DNA of 64,000 nt from Betaproteobacteria bacterium (GCA_020621405.1 JAHRYN010000002.1:915557-979556); one strand, 5' to 3'; positions 19,214 through 28,837 are shown, counted from the first letter of the stretch. Numbers and translations: made by a program. The notes: a model not told the origin generated them from the sequence alone.

Positions 19214-19839
19214 ACGAAGCCGCCACACCCACCATCCTGGTCGCACTGACCGGTGCCTCCGGCATGCCCTACGGAATGCGCCTGATCGACGCCCTGCTCG
19301 GCGCCGGCTGCCGCGTCTGGCTGGTCTATTCGCAGGTAGCGCAGATTGTCGCCCGGCAGGAAATGGATCTGCTGCTGCCGGGCAACCCGGTCCAGGCGGC
19401 ACGCGAACTCGGCGCACGATTCAACGCGCAGCCCGGCCAGCTCGAGGTGTTCGGGCGGGAGGACTGGAACTGCCCGCCGGCGTCCGGTTCGAATCCGCCG
19501 GACGCCATGGTGGTCTGCCCGTGCTCCATGGGCACGCTGGCTGCGATCGCGCACGGGCTCGCGTCGAACCTGATCGAGCGCGCCGCCGACGTCGTCATGA
19601 AGGAACGCCGCCCGCTGATACTGGTACCGCGCGAAACGCCGTTTTCCACGCTGCACCTGGAAAACATGCTCAGCCTGTCGCGCAATGGCGCCATCGTGCT
19701 GCCGCCGGCGCCGGGCTTCTATCACCACCCGCGCGAGATCGCCGACCTGGTCGATTTCGTGGTCGCGCGCATCCTCGACCAGCTGCGCGTACCGCACCAG
19801 CTGGTGCCGCGCTGGGGCGAATCCGCCCCGACGGAGTGA
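19210..19839 (+). CDS. ubiX: Flavin prenyltransferase UbiX
   Basis: UbiX joins dimethylallyl phosphate to FMN to make prenylated FMN, the cofactor of UbiD decarboxylases in ubiquinone biosynthesis and aromatic acid metabolism. The 209-residue flavoprotein-fold protein shows TGASGMPYG at the N-terminus, the VVCPCSMGTLAAIAHGLASNLIERAADVVMKERRP block and PRETPFSTLHLENML. An AGGAG site precedes ATG 19210. It is the last gene of the rapZ operon, overlapping the Gx gene by 4 bases. No ubiD is in the window. Confidence 0.94.
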   Translation: MNEAATPTILVALTGASGMPYGMRLIDALLGAGCRVWLVYSQVAQIVARQEMDLLLPGNPVQAARELGARFNAQPGQLEVFGREDWNCPPASGSNPPDAMVVCPCSMGTLAAIAHGLASNLIERAADVVMKERRPLILVPRETPFSTLHLENMLSLSRNGAIVLPPAPGFYHHPREIADLVDFVVARILDQLRVPHQLVPRWGESAPTE

Positions 19840-19930
19840 CACCGTCACACGCTTGACATGCAAATGAAACAAGCTGGCCGGCTTGCCGGTTTGCCGCCTC
19901 GTGGCGGCCGGACATCACGGGAGCGACGAC

Positions 19931-20272
19931 ATGAAGATGGACAGCCAGCCGCTGGACGGCGGCATCACCCTGATACGGCTCGACGGCAGACTCGACATCG
20001 AGGGCGCACAGACTGTGGACCAGCCCTTCACCTACGCCACCAGCACGCATCCGGCACGCATTGCCGTGGATCTGTCGGACGTCAGTTTCGTGGCGTCGAT
20101 CGGCATCCGCACCCTGCTGTCGGGGGCGCGCGGACAGGCCTCGCGCGGCGGCAAGCTGGTGCTGTTCGGCGCCCAACCCATGGTCCGGCGCGTACTGCAC
20201 ACGGCCGGCGTCGATCAGCTGCTGGTGCTGTGCGACGACCTGGACGCAGCCCGCAAGGCGCTCACCGACTGA
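19931..20272 (+). CDS. STAS-domain anti-sigma factor antagonist
   Basis: 113-residue SpoIIAA/RsbV-like protein. The STAS core is ITLIRLDGRLDIEGAQ, then IAVDLSDVSFVASIGIRTLL with the putative phosphorylated serine S56, and GGKLVLFGAQPMVRRVL. Such proteins are phosphorylated by an RsbW-like kinase and reactivated by a PP2C phosphatase; both activities are in the next gene. ATG 19931 is chosen because the upstream 16 residues of the frame fall outside the fold. It begins 30 bases ahead of the regulator and is presumably co-transcribed. Confidence 0.88.
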   Translation: MKMDSQPLDGGITLIRLDGRLDIEGAQTVDQPFTYATSTHPARIAVDLSDVSFVASIGIRTLLSGARGQASRGGKLVLFGAQPMVRRVLHTAGVDQLLVLCDDLDAARKALTD

Positions 20273-20302
20273 GTACCGGCAACCGCCGCCGCGGAGCATT
20301 CC

Positions 20303-22075
20303 GTGCATAGCGCGCACGCGCGCCGCAGCCTGCGGCTGATCAACGACAGCGGCGCCATCTCGGCCGCCAGCGCCTGGCTGCGCACGCTGGGCGAAAGCTT
20401 CGAACTGGGCAGCGAACTGGTGTTCCGGCTCGACCTGTGCGCGTCGGAACTGGTCGCCAACATCGTCAGCTACGCCTTCGAGGACGAAGCGCCGCACACC
20501 GTCGCGCTCGACCTCATCCTGGAACCGCAGTCGGTCAAGCTGGTGGTGGCCGACGACGGCCGCGAATTCGACCCGCTGGCGCTGCCCGAACCGGTCGCGC
20601 CCGCCACGCTCGAGGAAGCCAGCGTTGGCGGACTGGGCGTACATCTGGTGCGCCAGTTCGCCGACCAGGTGAGCTACGAGCGGGTCAGCGGTCGCAACCA
20701 GGTCACGCTGGCCTGGCCGCGCCCGGGCCGGCCTGGCCTGGCAGGGCGTGCACCGATCCGCCGTGGCGTCGAACGCCGGCGCAAGCCGGCCGCCGGTTTC
20801 CCTCTGGCCTGTGGCGACGGCACGCGGATCGATGCCGATCGGCGCAGTGGCGGCGATCGCCGCGCGCTCGGCTTCATTTCGCGCATCGAACTGTTCCGCG
20901 ACGTGCCCTATGCGCTGATCGAAGGCCTGCTGGCGCACTGCCCGCAGCGCGACTACCCGGACGAATACGTGGTACTCGCGCCCGGCGTGCCCAACGAATA
21001 CGTGGCGCTGGTACTCGACGGCCGGCTGCGCGTGCATCTGGATGCGCCGGGCACGGCCGGCCAGCCGGGCGACTACACGCCCATCGTCGCCGGCGAATGC
21101 GCCGGCGAACTGTCCATCATCGACGGCGAACCGGCGTCGGCCTGGGTCATCGCCGAACCGGGCACGCGCCTGCTGCTGATAGACGGCCACACCTTCTTTT
21201 CCGAACTGCTGCCGCTGCCGCGCGTCGCGCGCAACCTGCTCGGCATGATGGCCGCGCGCATGCGGCGCACCAACCATCAGGTGGTCGAACGCATCCGCAA
21301 CTCGATGCTGCTCGAACGGCTGCAGTCGGAAATGCGCACCGCGCAGGAAATCCAGACCGGCATGCTGCCGATGCGCTCGCCGATGTTTCCGGAACACATG
21401 GAAATCGAGTGCGAGGCCAACATCCAGCAGGCGCGCGAAGTCGGCGGCGACCTCTTCGACGCCTTCTTCATCGACGAGAAGCGTCTGTTCGTGGCGATCG
21501 GAGATGTCTGCGGCAAGGGCATGCCGGCGGCGCTGCTGATGATGCGCACGCTGACGACGATACGGTCGGAGGCCGGGCGCAAGCAGGGCCAGAAGGGTCA
21601 TCTGGAACGCGTGATGGAGCGGATCAACCGCAAGCTGGCGCTGAACAACGAACGCATGCTGTTCGCCAGCCTGTTCATCGGCCTGCTCGATACCGGCAAC
21701 GGCACTTTCCGCTACGCCAGTGCCGGCCATCCGAGGCCGGCGCTGCTGCGCCGGGGTGCGGACTGCAGCCTGCTCAAGGTGCCGGGCAACCCGATCGCCG
21801 GCATCGATCCGGCCATCAGCTACACGCTGGGCGAAACCCGGCTCGGCCGTGGCGACCTGCTGCTGCTCTACACCGATGGCGTGACCGAAGCGGAAAACGT
21901 GCGTGCCGAACAGTTCGGCGACGCACGGCTGCTGGCGACACTGAACGGGGCGTCAAAAGGCAGCGTGTCCGATGCGATCGCGGCGGTGCGCGACGCGATG
22001 CGCCTGTTCTGCGGCAACCACCCGCAGGCCGACGACGTCACGCTGCTCGCGCTGCGCTACCTGGGGCACGGCTGA
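20303..22075 (+). CDS. Three-domain regulator: RsbW-like ATPase, cyclic-nucleotide-binding-like domain, SpoIIE/PP2C phosphatase
   Basis: 590 residues. The N-terminal GHKL anti-sigma kinase (about 1-140) has the N-box ELVANIVSYAFED and the G-box VADDGREFDP with GGLGVHLV. A cNMP-binding-like beta-roll covers about 195-310 (FRDVPYALIEGLLAHC, AGECAGELSIIDG, ALLLID-like end). The PP2C/SpoIIE domain covers about 335-590, with metal aspartates in EVGGDLFDAF, IGDVCGKGMPAALLM, YTDGVTEAEN and ADDVTLLALRY. Start is GTG 20303 with GGAG 7 bases upstream. Kinase and phosphatase for the neighbouring STAS protein are thus fused, with a ligand-sensing module between; target process unknown. Confidence 0.88.
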   Translation: MHSAHARRSLRLINDSGAISAASAWLRTLGESFELGSELVFRLDLCASELVANIVSYAFEDEAPHTVALDLILEPQSVKLVVADDGREFDPLALPEPVAPATLEEASVGGLGVHLVRQFADQVSYERVSGRNQVTLAWPRPGRPGLAGRAPIRRGVERRRKPAAGFPLACGDGTRIDADRRSGGDRRALGFISRIELFRDVPYALIEGLLAHCPQRDYPDEYVVLAPGVPNEYVALVLDGRLRVHLDAPGTAGQPGDYTPIVAGECAGELSIIDGEPASAWVIAEPGTRLLLIDGHTFFSELLPLPRVARNLLGMMAARMRRTNHQVVERIRNSMLLERLQSEMRTAQEIQTGMLPMRSPMFPEHMEIECEANIQQAREVGGDLFDAFFIDEKRLFVAIGDVCGKGMPAALLMMRTLTTIRSEAGRKQGQKGHLERVMERINRKLALNNERMLFASLFIGLLDTGNGTFRYASAGHPRPALLRRGADCSLLKVPGNPIAGIDPAISYTLGETRLGRGDLLLLYTDGVTEAENVRAEQFGDARLLATLNGASKGSVSDAIAAVRDAMRLFCGNHPQADDVTLLALRYLGHG

Positions 22076-22105
22076 GCGCATCGCGCACCGCCGTGCCTGG
22101 CAAGG

Positions 22106-22912
22106 TCACTGCTCGATCTTGGCCTTGCCCATCAGCGCGGTGACGTGCGCCTGTACCGCCTTCTGCTGCAGGTTCTGGATCACGCGGTCCTTGACGTCCT
22201 CGAACTTGGGCGACTCGGCCTCGCGCTTGTCGTCCAGCTGGATCACGTGGAAACCGAACTGGCTCTTGACCGGCTCGGCGGTGTACTGACCCTTTTCCAG
22301 CTTGACCAGCGCATCGCCGAATTCCTTGACGAACACGGCCGGGCGCGTCCAGCCCAGATCGCCGCCCTTGTCGCGGCTGGCCGGATCGAGCGAAGTCATC
22401 GACAGATCGGCGAAGTTGCTGCCGGTCTTCAGCTTTTCGATGACGTCCTTGGCGATGTCCTCGTTATCGACCAGGATGTGGCGCACCTTGTATTCGGTCG
22501 AACCGGCTTCCTTGACCAGACGGGCGTACTCGGCGCGTGCCTCGTCGTCGCTGACCGGATGCTTCGCCACCCAGCCGTCGATATAGGAATTGACGGTCAT
22601 TTCCGCGACCGTGAAGTCGATGCGCTGGCGGACGTCGGGCTTCTTGTCCACGCCTTCCTTGCGCGCTGCCTGCAGCAGCACTTCGCGGCGCACCAGATGA
22701 TCACGTACCTGGGTCTTCAGTTCCGGGCCGTCGGTGGCGCCCTGGGCGACCTGTTCCTTGACCAGAAGATCCACCAGCGACGCCGGAATCGCGACGCCAT
22801 TGACCTTGGCCAGAGCCGCTGCCGGCGCAGGCTTGGCTGCCTGCTGGGCGAATGCGGGAGTCGCCGCAGCGACGATCAGGGCAGCCGCCAGGCCGCCAAG
22901 TGTGTGATTCAT
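22106..22912 (-). CDS. Periplasmic parvulin-type peptidyl-prolyl isomerase
   Basis: 268 residues with signal peptide (cleavage after PAFA, about residue 22). A SurA/PrsA-like N-terminal helical chaperone segment (NGVAIPASLVDLLVKEQ, LVRREVLLQAA) precedes a single rotamase domain: YKVRHILVDNEDIAKDVIEKL, FADLS, SRDKGGDLGW, and FGFHVIQLDD. It should assist folding of exported proteins. It is convergent with the PP2C regulator, with 30 bases between stops. It has only one PPIase domain, so it is not SurA itself. Confidence 0.92.
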   Translation of the reverse strand: MNHTLGGLAAALIVAAATPAFAQQAAKPAPAAALAKVNGVAIPASLVDLLVKEQVAQGATDGPELKTQVRDHLVRREVLLQAARKEGVDKKPDVRQRIDFTVAEMTVNSYIDGWVAKHPVSDDEARAEYARLVKEAGSTEYKVRHILVDNEDIAKDVIEKLKTGSNFADLSMTSLDPASRDKGGDLGWTRPAVFVKEFGDALVKLEKGQYTAEPVKSQFGFHVIQLDDKREAESPKFEDVKDRVIQNLQQKAVQAHVTALMGKAKIEQ

Positions 22913-23147
22913 GGATGAAGTCCTTCGGTTTTCCGGTTGGGGTGCACTGTGCGGACTGCTTATACCCGCCTTTTCCGATTCTGTGGGGCCGGCAGCAGCC
23001 TGAGCAGGCGCAGGCTCAGAGCACCGCCGCCCGCCAAAGTTTCACGCCACGCCGGGCGGCCGCTGTAACCGCCGTGTCGCCGCGCTGTCATCGCAGCTGA
23101 ACACGCCTTGCCTATCGTGAAGCGGACCCTTCACGGAGACGGGATGC

Positions 23148-23906
23148 ATGCTTCAAGTCGATATCGCACGCGAACGGCGTGCTCAGCGCAACCTCAGCGT
23201 CACGCTGGCCGGTTGTGAATCGGAGGTGCTGGCGGCGCAGAAGCTCCGCTGGCGGGTGTTCGCGGATGAACTGGGCGCTCGGCTGGACACGCCGGTGCAT
23301 GGCGTCGACAGCGACCGCTTCGACGAACATTGCGAGCACCTGATCGTGCGCGACGACGACAACGGCCGCATCGTGGGCTGCTACCGCATCCTGCCGCCGG
23401 AGGCAGCGCGGCAGACCGGCGGCTACTATTCGGAAACCGAATTCGACCTCGGTCGGCTCGATCACCTGCGGCCGCAGATGGTGGAGATCGGTCGCTCCTG
23501 CATCGACGCCGACTACCGCCAGAACGCCGCGGTGATCGCGCTGCTGTGGTCGGGACTGGCGCGCTACATGCTGGCGACCGGCCACCAGTACCTGATCGGC
23601 TGCGCCAGCATCAGCCTGGCCGACGGCGGCCACAATGCGGCGGCGATCTTCAACGGCCTGGGCGCACACATGGCACCACCGGAATACCGCGTGTTCCCGA
23701 AACTGCGCCTGCCGCTGGAACGCCTGACGCCGCACCCGGCCTGCGTCATGCCGCCGCTGGTCAAGGGCTACCTGCGCGCCGGTGCCGACGTGTGCGGCGA
23801 ACCGGCGTGGGATCCCGACTTCAACACGGCCGATCTGCCGCTGCTGCTCACCATGTCGCGGCTGGACGCGCGGTATGCTAAGCACTTCGTGCAGCGCGCC
23901 GCCTGA
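23148..23906 (+). CDS. olsB: Ornithine-acyl-ACP N-acyltransferase-like protein (OlsB, GNAT/hemolysin type)
   Basis: 252 residues. OlsB transfers a 3-hydroxyacyl chain from ACP to the ornithine amino group, first step of ornithine lipid synthesis. Family features are LRWRVFADELGA near residue 33-45, VGCYRILPPEAA, YSETEFDL, MVEIGRSCIDADYR and the late VMPPLVKGYLRAGADVCGEPAWD segment. The adjacent PlsC-type acyltransferase gene (30-base gap) completes the two-step pathway. ATG 23148 has GGAG upstream. A lone N-acyl amino acid synthase role is possible, but the pair argues for OlsB. Confidence 0.88.
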   Translation: MLQVDIARERRAQRNLSVTLAGCESEVLAAQKLRWRVFADELGARLDTPVHGVDSDRFDEHCEHLIVRDDDNGRIVGCYRILPPEAARQTGGYYSETEFDLGRLDHLRPQMVEIGRSCIDADYRQNAAVIALLWSGLARYMLATGHQYLIGCASISLADGGHNAAAIFNGLGAHMAPPEYRVFPKLRLPLERLTPHPACVMPPLVKGYLRAGADVCGEPAWDPDFNTADLPLLLTMSRLDARYAKHFVQRAA

Positions 23907-23936
23907 TCCAACGAGCCGGAAGGACGGAGAGGCGCG

Positions 23937-24797
23937 ATGTCCCTGATCAATATTTCCGCTGACTTCGAACACCCGGTCTTGAGCTTCACCCCCCAGCCCA
24001 CACCGCCGCACGCAGCGGGCGCCACCCGGCACACCGGCCTGCGCGCCAGCCTGCGCATGAGCTGGCGCATCGCCCGGCTGGCTACCCACGTGGCCACCGG
24101 CTGTTCGCGCGTCGCGGTGCTGTATCCGCTGGTGTCCGAGCGGACGCGGCGCAAGATCCGGGCACGCTGGTCGCGCCAGCTGCTGCAGATGCTCGGCATC
24201 GAGCTGCAGGCCGGCGGTCCGCTGCCGCGCCCCGGCCAGCTGCTGGTCAGCAATCACATCTCCTGGGTGGACGTGTTCGTCATCAATGCCATCTCGCCGC
24301 TGGGATTCGTGTGCAAGGACGAGATCAGGAGCTGGCCGGTGCTGGGCTGGCTGGTGGCGCGCAACGACACCGTGTTCATACGCCGCAGCAGCCGCAGTTC
24401 GGCCGGCGAGGTACGCAAGCAGCTGGTCGGTTCGCTGGCCTGTGGCCGCAGCGTCATGGTGTTTCCGGAAGGCACGACCACCGACGGACGCAGCATGCTG
24501 CCGTTCCGTGCCGCGTTGTTCCAGGCGGCGATCGACGCCGGCCGGCCGGTCAAGCCGGTACGGCTGAGCTATCTGGACCACACCGGCGAACGGTCGGATG
24601 CCACGACCTTCATCGGCGACACCACGTTCTGGCAGTCGGTGTGCCGCATCGCCCGCGCGCCGCGCACCCTGGCGCGGGTGGAACTGCTGCCCGCGGTGCC
24701 GACCGGCGGGCAGACACGGCGCGATCTCGCGCTGACCGCCCATACCCGGATCTCCGGGCAGTGCGGCGCAACGGACGGCACAGACACCGTCATTTGA
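23937..24797 (+). CDS. olsA: Lyso-ornithine lipid acyltransferase (1-acylglycerol-3-phosphate acyltransferase family, OlsA)
   Basis: 286-residue PlsC-domain enzyme, expected to O-acylate lyso-ornithine lipid at the inner membrane. Catalytic motif I is NHISWVDVF (H and D spaced four apart, around residue 107), the acceptor-binding motif is FPEGTTTDG, and RAALFQAAIDAGRPVKPV follows. The N-terminal 40 residues are variable. The gene follows olsB by 30 bases. It could alternatively serve phospholipid synthesis; the olsB partner is the main argument for OlsA. Confidence 0.87.
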   Translation: MSLINISADFEHPVLSFTPQPTPPHAAGATRHTGLRASLRMSWRIARLATHVATGCSRVAVLYPLVSERTRRKIRARWSRQLLQMLGIELQAGGPLPRPGQLLVSNHISWVDVFVINAISPLGFVCKDEIRSWPVLGWLVARNDTVFIRRSSRSSAGEVRKQLVGSLACGRSVMVFPEGTTTDGRSMLPFRAALFQAAIDAGRPVKPVRLSYLDHTGERSDATTFIGDTTFWQSVCRIARAPRTLARVELLPAVPTGGQTRRDLALTAHTRISGQCGATDGTDTVI

Positions 24798-24887
24798 TGC
24801 GGGTCAATGGCGCCGTGCAGCGACGGCGTAACTTGGTTCCGAAGGCCGCAACAACGGGTTGCCGGCCAGTTGAACCGAGGAGAATTC

Positions 24888-25394
24888 ATGATCCGCGAAG
24901 TGACAGGCGACATCCTTCTGAGCAAGGCACAAATCATTGCGCACGGCATTGCCGTGCAGGAGCACTTCGACCACGGTCTGGCGCTTGCACTGCGCGAACG
25001 CTGGCCGTCGATGGCACGCGACTACCGCCATGCGCAGCATGGCCGGCATCTCGGTGCCGGGCAGGTCTGGTCGTGGGCCGGCGTCGACAACAACGGCAGC
25101 ACGCGGGAAATCGTCAACCTGCTGACCCAGAACATGGTGGGCGAGGGCCCGGCCGCCCGGCCGGGCAAGGCATCACTGGAAAACGTGGGACATGCGCTGA
25201 AGGCGCTGGCCAAGCACATCCAGTCAGCCGGCAGCAGCAGCGTCGCGCTGCCGCGGCTGGCCACCGGTGTCGGCGGTCTCGACTGGGCCGACGTGAAACC
25301 GCTGGTGGAGCAGCATCTGGGCGGTCTGGGCGTGCCCGTCATCATCTACGAAACCTACCGCCAGGGTGTCGCGGCCGACGAGAAGCTGCACTGA
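24888..25394 (+). CDS. Macro domain protein (ADP-ribose binding / O-acetyl-ADP-ribose deacetylase-like)
   Basis: 168 residues. A single macro domain begins IREVTGDILLSKAQIIAHGIAVQ and contains the substrate loop ALPRLATGVGGLDWADVK near residues 117-134 and IIYETY at the end, resembling TARG1/OARD1-like macro domains that cleave ADP-ribose esters. ATG 24888 has a GAGGAG ribosome-binding site 6 bases upstream. No linked ADP-ribosyltransferase (DarT-like toxin) is visible nearby, so it looks like a stand-alone eraser rather than an antitoxin. Confidence 0.85.
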   Translation: MIREVTGDILLSKAQIIAHGIAVQEHFDHGLALALRERWPSMARDYRHAQHGRHLGAGQVWSWAGVDNNGSTREIVNLLTQNMVGEGPAARPGKASLENVGHALKALAKHIQSAGSSSVALPRLATGVGGLDWADVKPLVEQHLGGLGVPVIIYETYRQGVAADEKLH

Positions 25395-25451
25395 CACTGC
25401 GCAGAGGCGGCGCCGGACCCCAGCCGGGCCGGCCGCCATCCGGGACCCCGC

Positions 25452-26291
25452 CTACGGCAGATCCCGGATGCGCAGGAAGACCGGAAAGCGCGGCAGGCCC
25501 TGCGCGGTCAGTTCGCGGTAACGGTAGGTCACCTCGCTGCCGATCGCTGGTGGCGATGCGCGCTGCGCATCGCTGAAACCGCTGCCCAGGCGGAACTGCC
25601 GTCCGTCGGGCATGCGCACCTGCAGCGCGCCCAGCCGGCCGCGGTGGCGGCCCCGGCCGGGAACCTGTCCGACCACCGTGGCTTCGGCATCCAGCCAGGG
25701 CGTCAGCTTGAGCAATGCATCGCTGCGGCCGGCAACCCAGTGCGCGTCGGCCCGGTGCAGCATCAGCCCCTCTCCGCCGTCCGCCACCACGTCATCGAAG
25801 GTCTTTTTCAGCGCCGCCCGGTCGGCCAGACGCCACTGCGGCACCGCCTGCAGCCAGGGCACGCCCGCGGCGTCAACGATGTGCACCATGCGCTCGACGC
25901 GTCGGCTGAAGTCGTCGGGATCGCCCGGCAGGTCGAACAGCATGTAACGCACCGGGCGCCAGGCGGCATCGTCTGCCGTTTCGCGCCGGACCACGCCCGA
26001 CACCTGTTCGAAGCGGCCGCGTCCGATCCACAGTTCGCCATCCAGCGGACGTGCCGGCAGTGCGGCCACGAACCAGTCCGGCACGGCGATCGGCCGCCCG
26101 CTGCGGAAGCGCAGCACGGCGCCGTCCCAGCAGGCGCGCACGCCATCCAGCTTTTCGCTGACCCAGTAGCCGGCCGGATCGATGCCGGCCGGTGCGCGCT
26201 GCGCGAGCATCAGTGCCGGCGGCTCCTGCGCCGGCGACGCCAGCGGCATGACGGTCAGCACGCACAGCAGGACGGCGAAGAACCTTGTCAT
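25452..26291 (-). CDS. Periplasmic ATP-dependent DNA ligase (LigE type)
   Basis: 279 residues. A signal peptide (MTRFFAVLLCVLTVMPLASPAQ) is followed by a minimal ligase: adenylation motif EKLDGVRA with nucleophile K47, LDGELWIGRGRFEQ, VRYMLFDLPG, EGLMLHR, LLKLTPW, then an OB-fold (GRLGALQVRMPDGRQFRLGSGFS). It lacks any DNA-binding accessory domain. Enzymes of this LigE class are exported and linked to extracellular DNA uptake or biofilm (family knowledge). It is convergent with the macro-domain gene and divergent from the PEP-CTERM gene. Confidence 0.9.
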   Translation of the reverse strand: MTRFFAVLLCVLTVMPLASPAQEPPALMLAQRAPAGIDPAGYWVSEKLDGVRACWDGAVLRFRSGRPIAVPDWFVAALPARPLDGELWIGRGRFEQVSGVVRRETADDAAWRPVRYMLFDLPGDPDDFSRRVERMVHIVDAAGVPWLQAVPQWRLADRAALKKTFDDVVADGGEGLMLHRADAHWVAGRSDALLKLTPWLDAEATVVGQVPGRGRHRGRLGALQVRMPDGRQFRLGSGFSDAQRASPPAIGSEVTYRYRELTAQGLPRFPVFLRIRDLP

Positions 26292-26480
26292 GGTCGGATT
26301 CCGGCGATGGCGGGACCGCCAGCCTAACGCACAAATGCCATTGTTATATGTGGACGATGTGATGCCGGACCGGGCGGCGCTGCATCCGCGGGCGCGCCGG
26401 CCGCGTAGTGCTGTCGAGTCCGCGCCAGACGCGCGCTCGAGCGCTACCGGTTTCAGTCACCCAACCATCCGGAGGTCCCG

Positions 26481-27305
26481 ATGAAAGCTTCAACCCTGCT
26501 CGCCCCGGCCGCGATCGCAGCCGCCCTGATGTTCAGCCATGCCGCCGCCGCCGCGGTCAATGTCACGCTGCAGCCCGACGAAGCATCCAGCCAGGACGTG
26601 TTCATCTACGAATTCGGCGTCGACGGCGTATTCGGCATCCCGGCGCCGCGCCGCACCAACCTCGACACCAGCACGCTGTCGCGGATTCCGACCGCGGCGG
26701 TACCCTTCGGCAACTTCCTCGGCACCGCCGACACCGATCCGCACATCGGCGCCAGCGGCGAGGAGCGCGCGCACGACACGAAGACGCTGATCCGCTTCGA
26801 CCTCGGCCTGCTCAACCTGTCCTTCGCCCGTGTCGGCAGCGCCACGATCAATCTTTATGCGCTGCCCGGGCTGCCGCCATTCGAAAGCCCGAGCATGGAA
26901 CATCCGGTCACCACCGACCTGTTCCAGGTGCTGAATCCGTGGGGCGAGAGCACGGTGACCTGGGAAACCGCGCCGATGACCGGCGCGATGCCGGCGTCGA
27001 GCACCGTGCAGACCGGCGTCAATCGCTGGGTCAGCTTTGATGTGACCGCGCTGGTGCGCGGCTGGCTGGATGCGCCGTCGTCGAACAACGGCGTGCTGCT
27101 GGCGCAGCGCGGTGTGGTGGAGTTCGAGGTCGACGGCAAGGACCGCTACGTCGGCGCGCTGTACGCGTCGTCCGCCGCGGCCGATGCGTCGATGCGGCCC
27201 TTCCTGCAGATCAGCGCGGTACCCGAGCCGTCGTCGGTGCTGCTGATGGGTGGCGGTCTGGGTCTGACGCTGCTGCTGGCCCGGCGCCGCCGCAACCGGG
27301 CCTGA
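26481..27305 (+). CDS. PEP-CTERM sorted extracellular protein with DNRLRE-type domain
   Basis: 274 residues: signal peptide (cleavage after AAAA, about residue 25), a beta-sandwich with TLIRFDLG, INLYALPG, WGESTVTWETAP and WVSFDVTALVRGWLDAPSSNNGVLL, which is the DNRLRE/disaggregatase-related pattern, then a C-terminal sorting signal VPEPSSVLLMGGGL followed by a membrane helix and RRRRNRA. The signal implies processing by an exosortase (EpsH family) encoded elsewhere and export with exopolysaccharide. GGAGG lies just ahead of ATG 26481. Ligand unknown. Confidence 0.9.
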   Translation: MKASTLLAPAAIAAALMFSHAAAAAVNVTLQPDEASSQDVFIYEFGVDGVFGIPAPRRTNLDTSTLSRIPTAAVPFGNFLGTADTDPHIGASGEERAHDTKTLIRFDLGLLNLSFARVGSATINLYALPGLPPFESPSMEHPVTTDLFQVLNPWGESTVTWETAPMTGAMPASSTVQTGVNRWVSFDVTALVRGWLDAPSSNNGVLLAQRGVVEFEVDGKDRYVGALYASSAAADASMRPFLQISAVPEPSSVLLMGGGLGLTLLLARRRRNRA

Positions 27306-27314
27306 CGGGACGTC

Positions 27315-27344
27315 GCGCGCAGGTTCCGGCCGGAGTCTGCGCGC
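27315..27344. terminator. Possible terminator hairpin between convergent genes
   Basis: GCGCGCAG at 27315-27322 pairs perfectly with CTGCGCGC at 27337-27344 over a 14-base loop, between the stops of the PEP-CTERM gene and livF. There is no T-tract on either side, so it may be rho-assisted or only a mRNA 3'-end structure. Confidence 0.4.
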
Positions 27345-27362
27345 CCATGACCATTCAGGTCG

Positions 27363-28063
<701 letters not shown>

Positions 28064-28064
<1 letters not shown>

Positions 28065-28837
28065 CAGGCGGCCTCGGTGCCGAGATAGGCGGCGATCACG
28101 CGCGGGTCGCCGCGCACCACGGCGGGCACGTCCTCGGCGATCTTCTCGCCGTAGTCGAGCACGGCGACGCGATCGCACAGTCCCATCACCAGCTTTACGT
28201 CGTGTTCGATCAGCAGCACGGTCAGGCCGTCGCCGCGCAGCTTTTCCAGCAGTGCGCGCAGGCCGGCGGTTTCGGTCGCGTTCATACCGGCTGCCGGCTC
28301 GTCCAGCGCCAGCAGCTTCGGCTCGGACGCCAGCGCGCGCGCGATTTCCAGCCGGCGCTGGTCGCCATAGGACAGATGCGTGGCCTGCTGGCCGGCCAGC
28401 CGCCCGATGCCGACATAGTCCAGCAATTGGCGCGCGCGCTCGACCGTGGCCGCCTCCTCGGCGCGCGCCGCCGGCGTGCGCAGGATGGCGCCGAACACGC
28501 CGGTGCGCAGCCGGATGTGGCGGCCGACCATCACGTTCTCGAGCGCGCTCATCGCACCGAACAGCCGGATGTTCTGGAAGGTGCGCGCGATGCCGGCACC
28601 GGCGATGCGATGTGGTGCGCCCAGCGGCAAGGCGGCGCCGTCGAACAGCACGCTGCCCTCGTCGGCACTGTACAGACCGGTCAGCACGTTGAAGAAGCTG
28701 GTTTTGCCGGCGCCATTCGGGCCGATCAGGCCATACACCTCGCCGCGCCGTATCGTCACCGCCACGTCGTGCAGCGCCTGCACGCCGCCGAAGCGCTTGC
28801 CGATGCCGCGGGCCGCCAGCAGGATGTCGGCGCTCAC
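28064..28837 (-). CDS. livG: Branched-chain amino acid ABC transporter ATPase LivG
   Basis: 257-residue ATPase partner of LivF. Walker A GPNGAGKTS, the LivG-type ARTFQNIRLFGAMSALENVMVGRH segment, signature LSYGDQRRLEIARAL, Walker B LLALDEPAAGMN with the typical NATE extension, and VLLIEHDVKLVMGLCDR. Starts with GTG at 28837, overlapping the livM stop as GTGA. Typical size for LivG. Confidence 0.93.

Noticed and set aside
19853..19880. TTGACA as a -35 box ahead of the STAS gene
   Set aside because: No acceptable -10 hexamer at 16-18 bases; the region is a GC-rich hairpin.
24888..25394. Macro-domain protein as antitoxin of a DarT-type toxin
   Set aside because: No ADP-ribosyltransferase gene is adjacent on either side.
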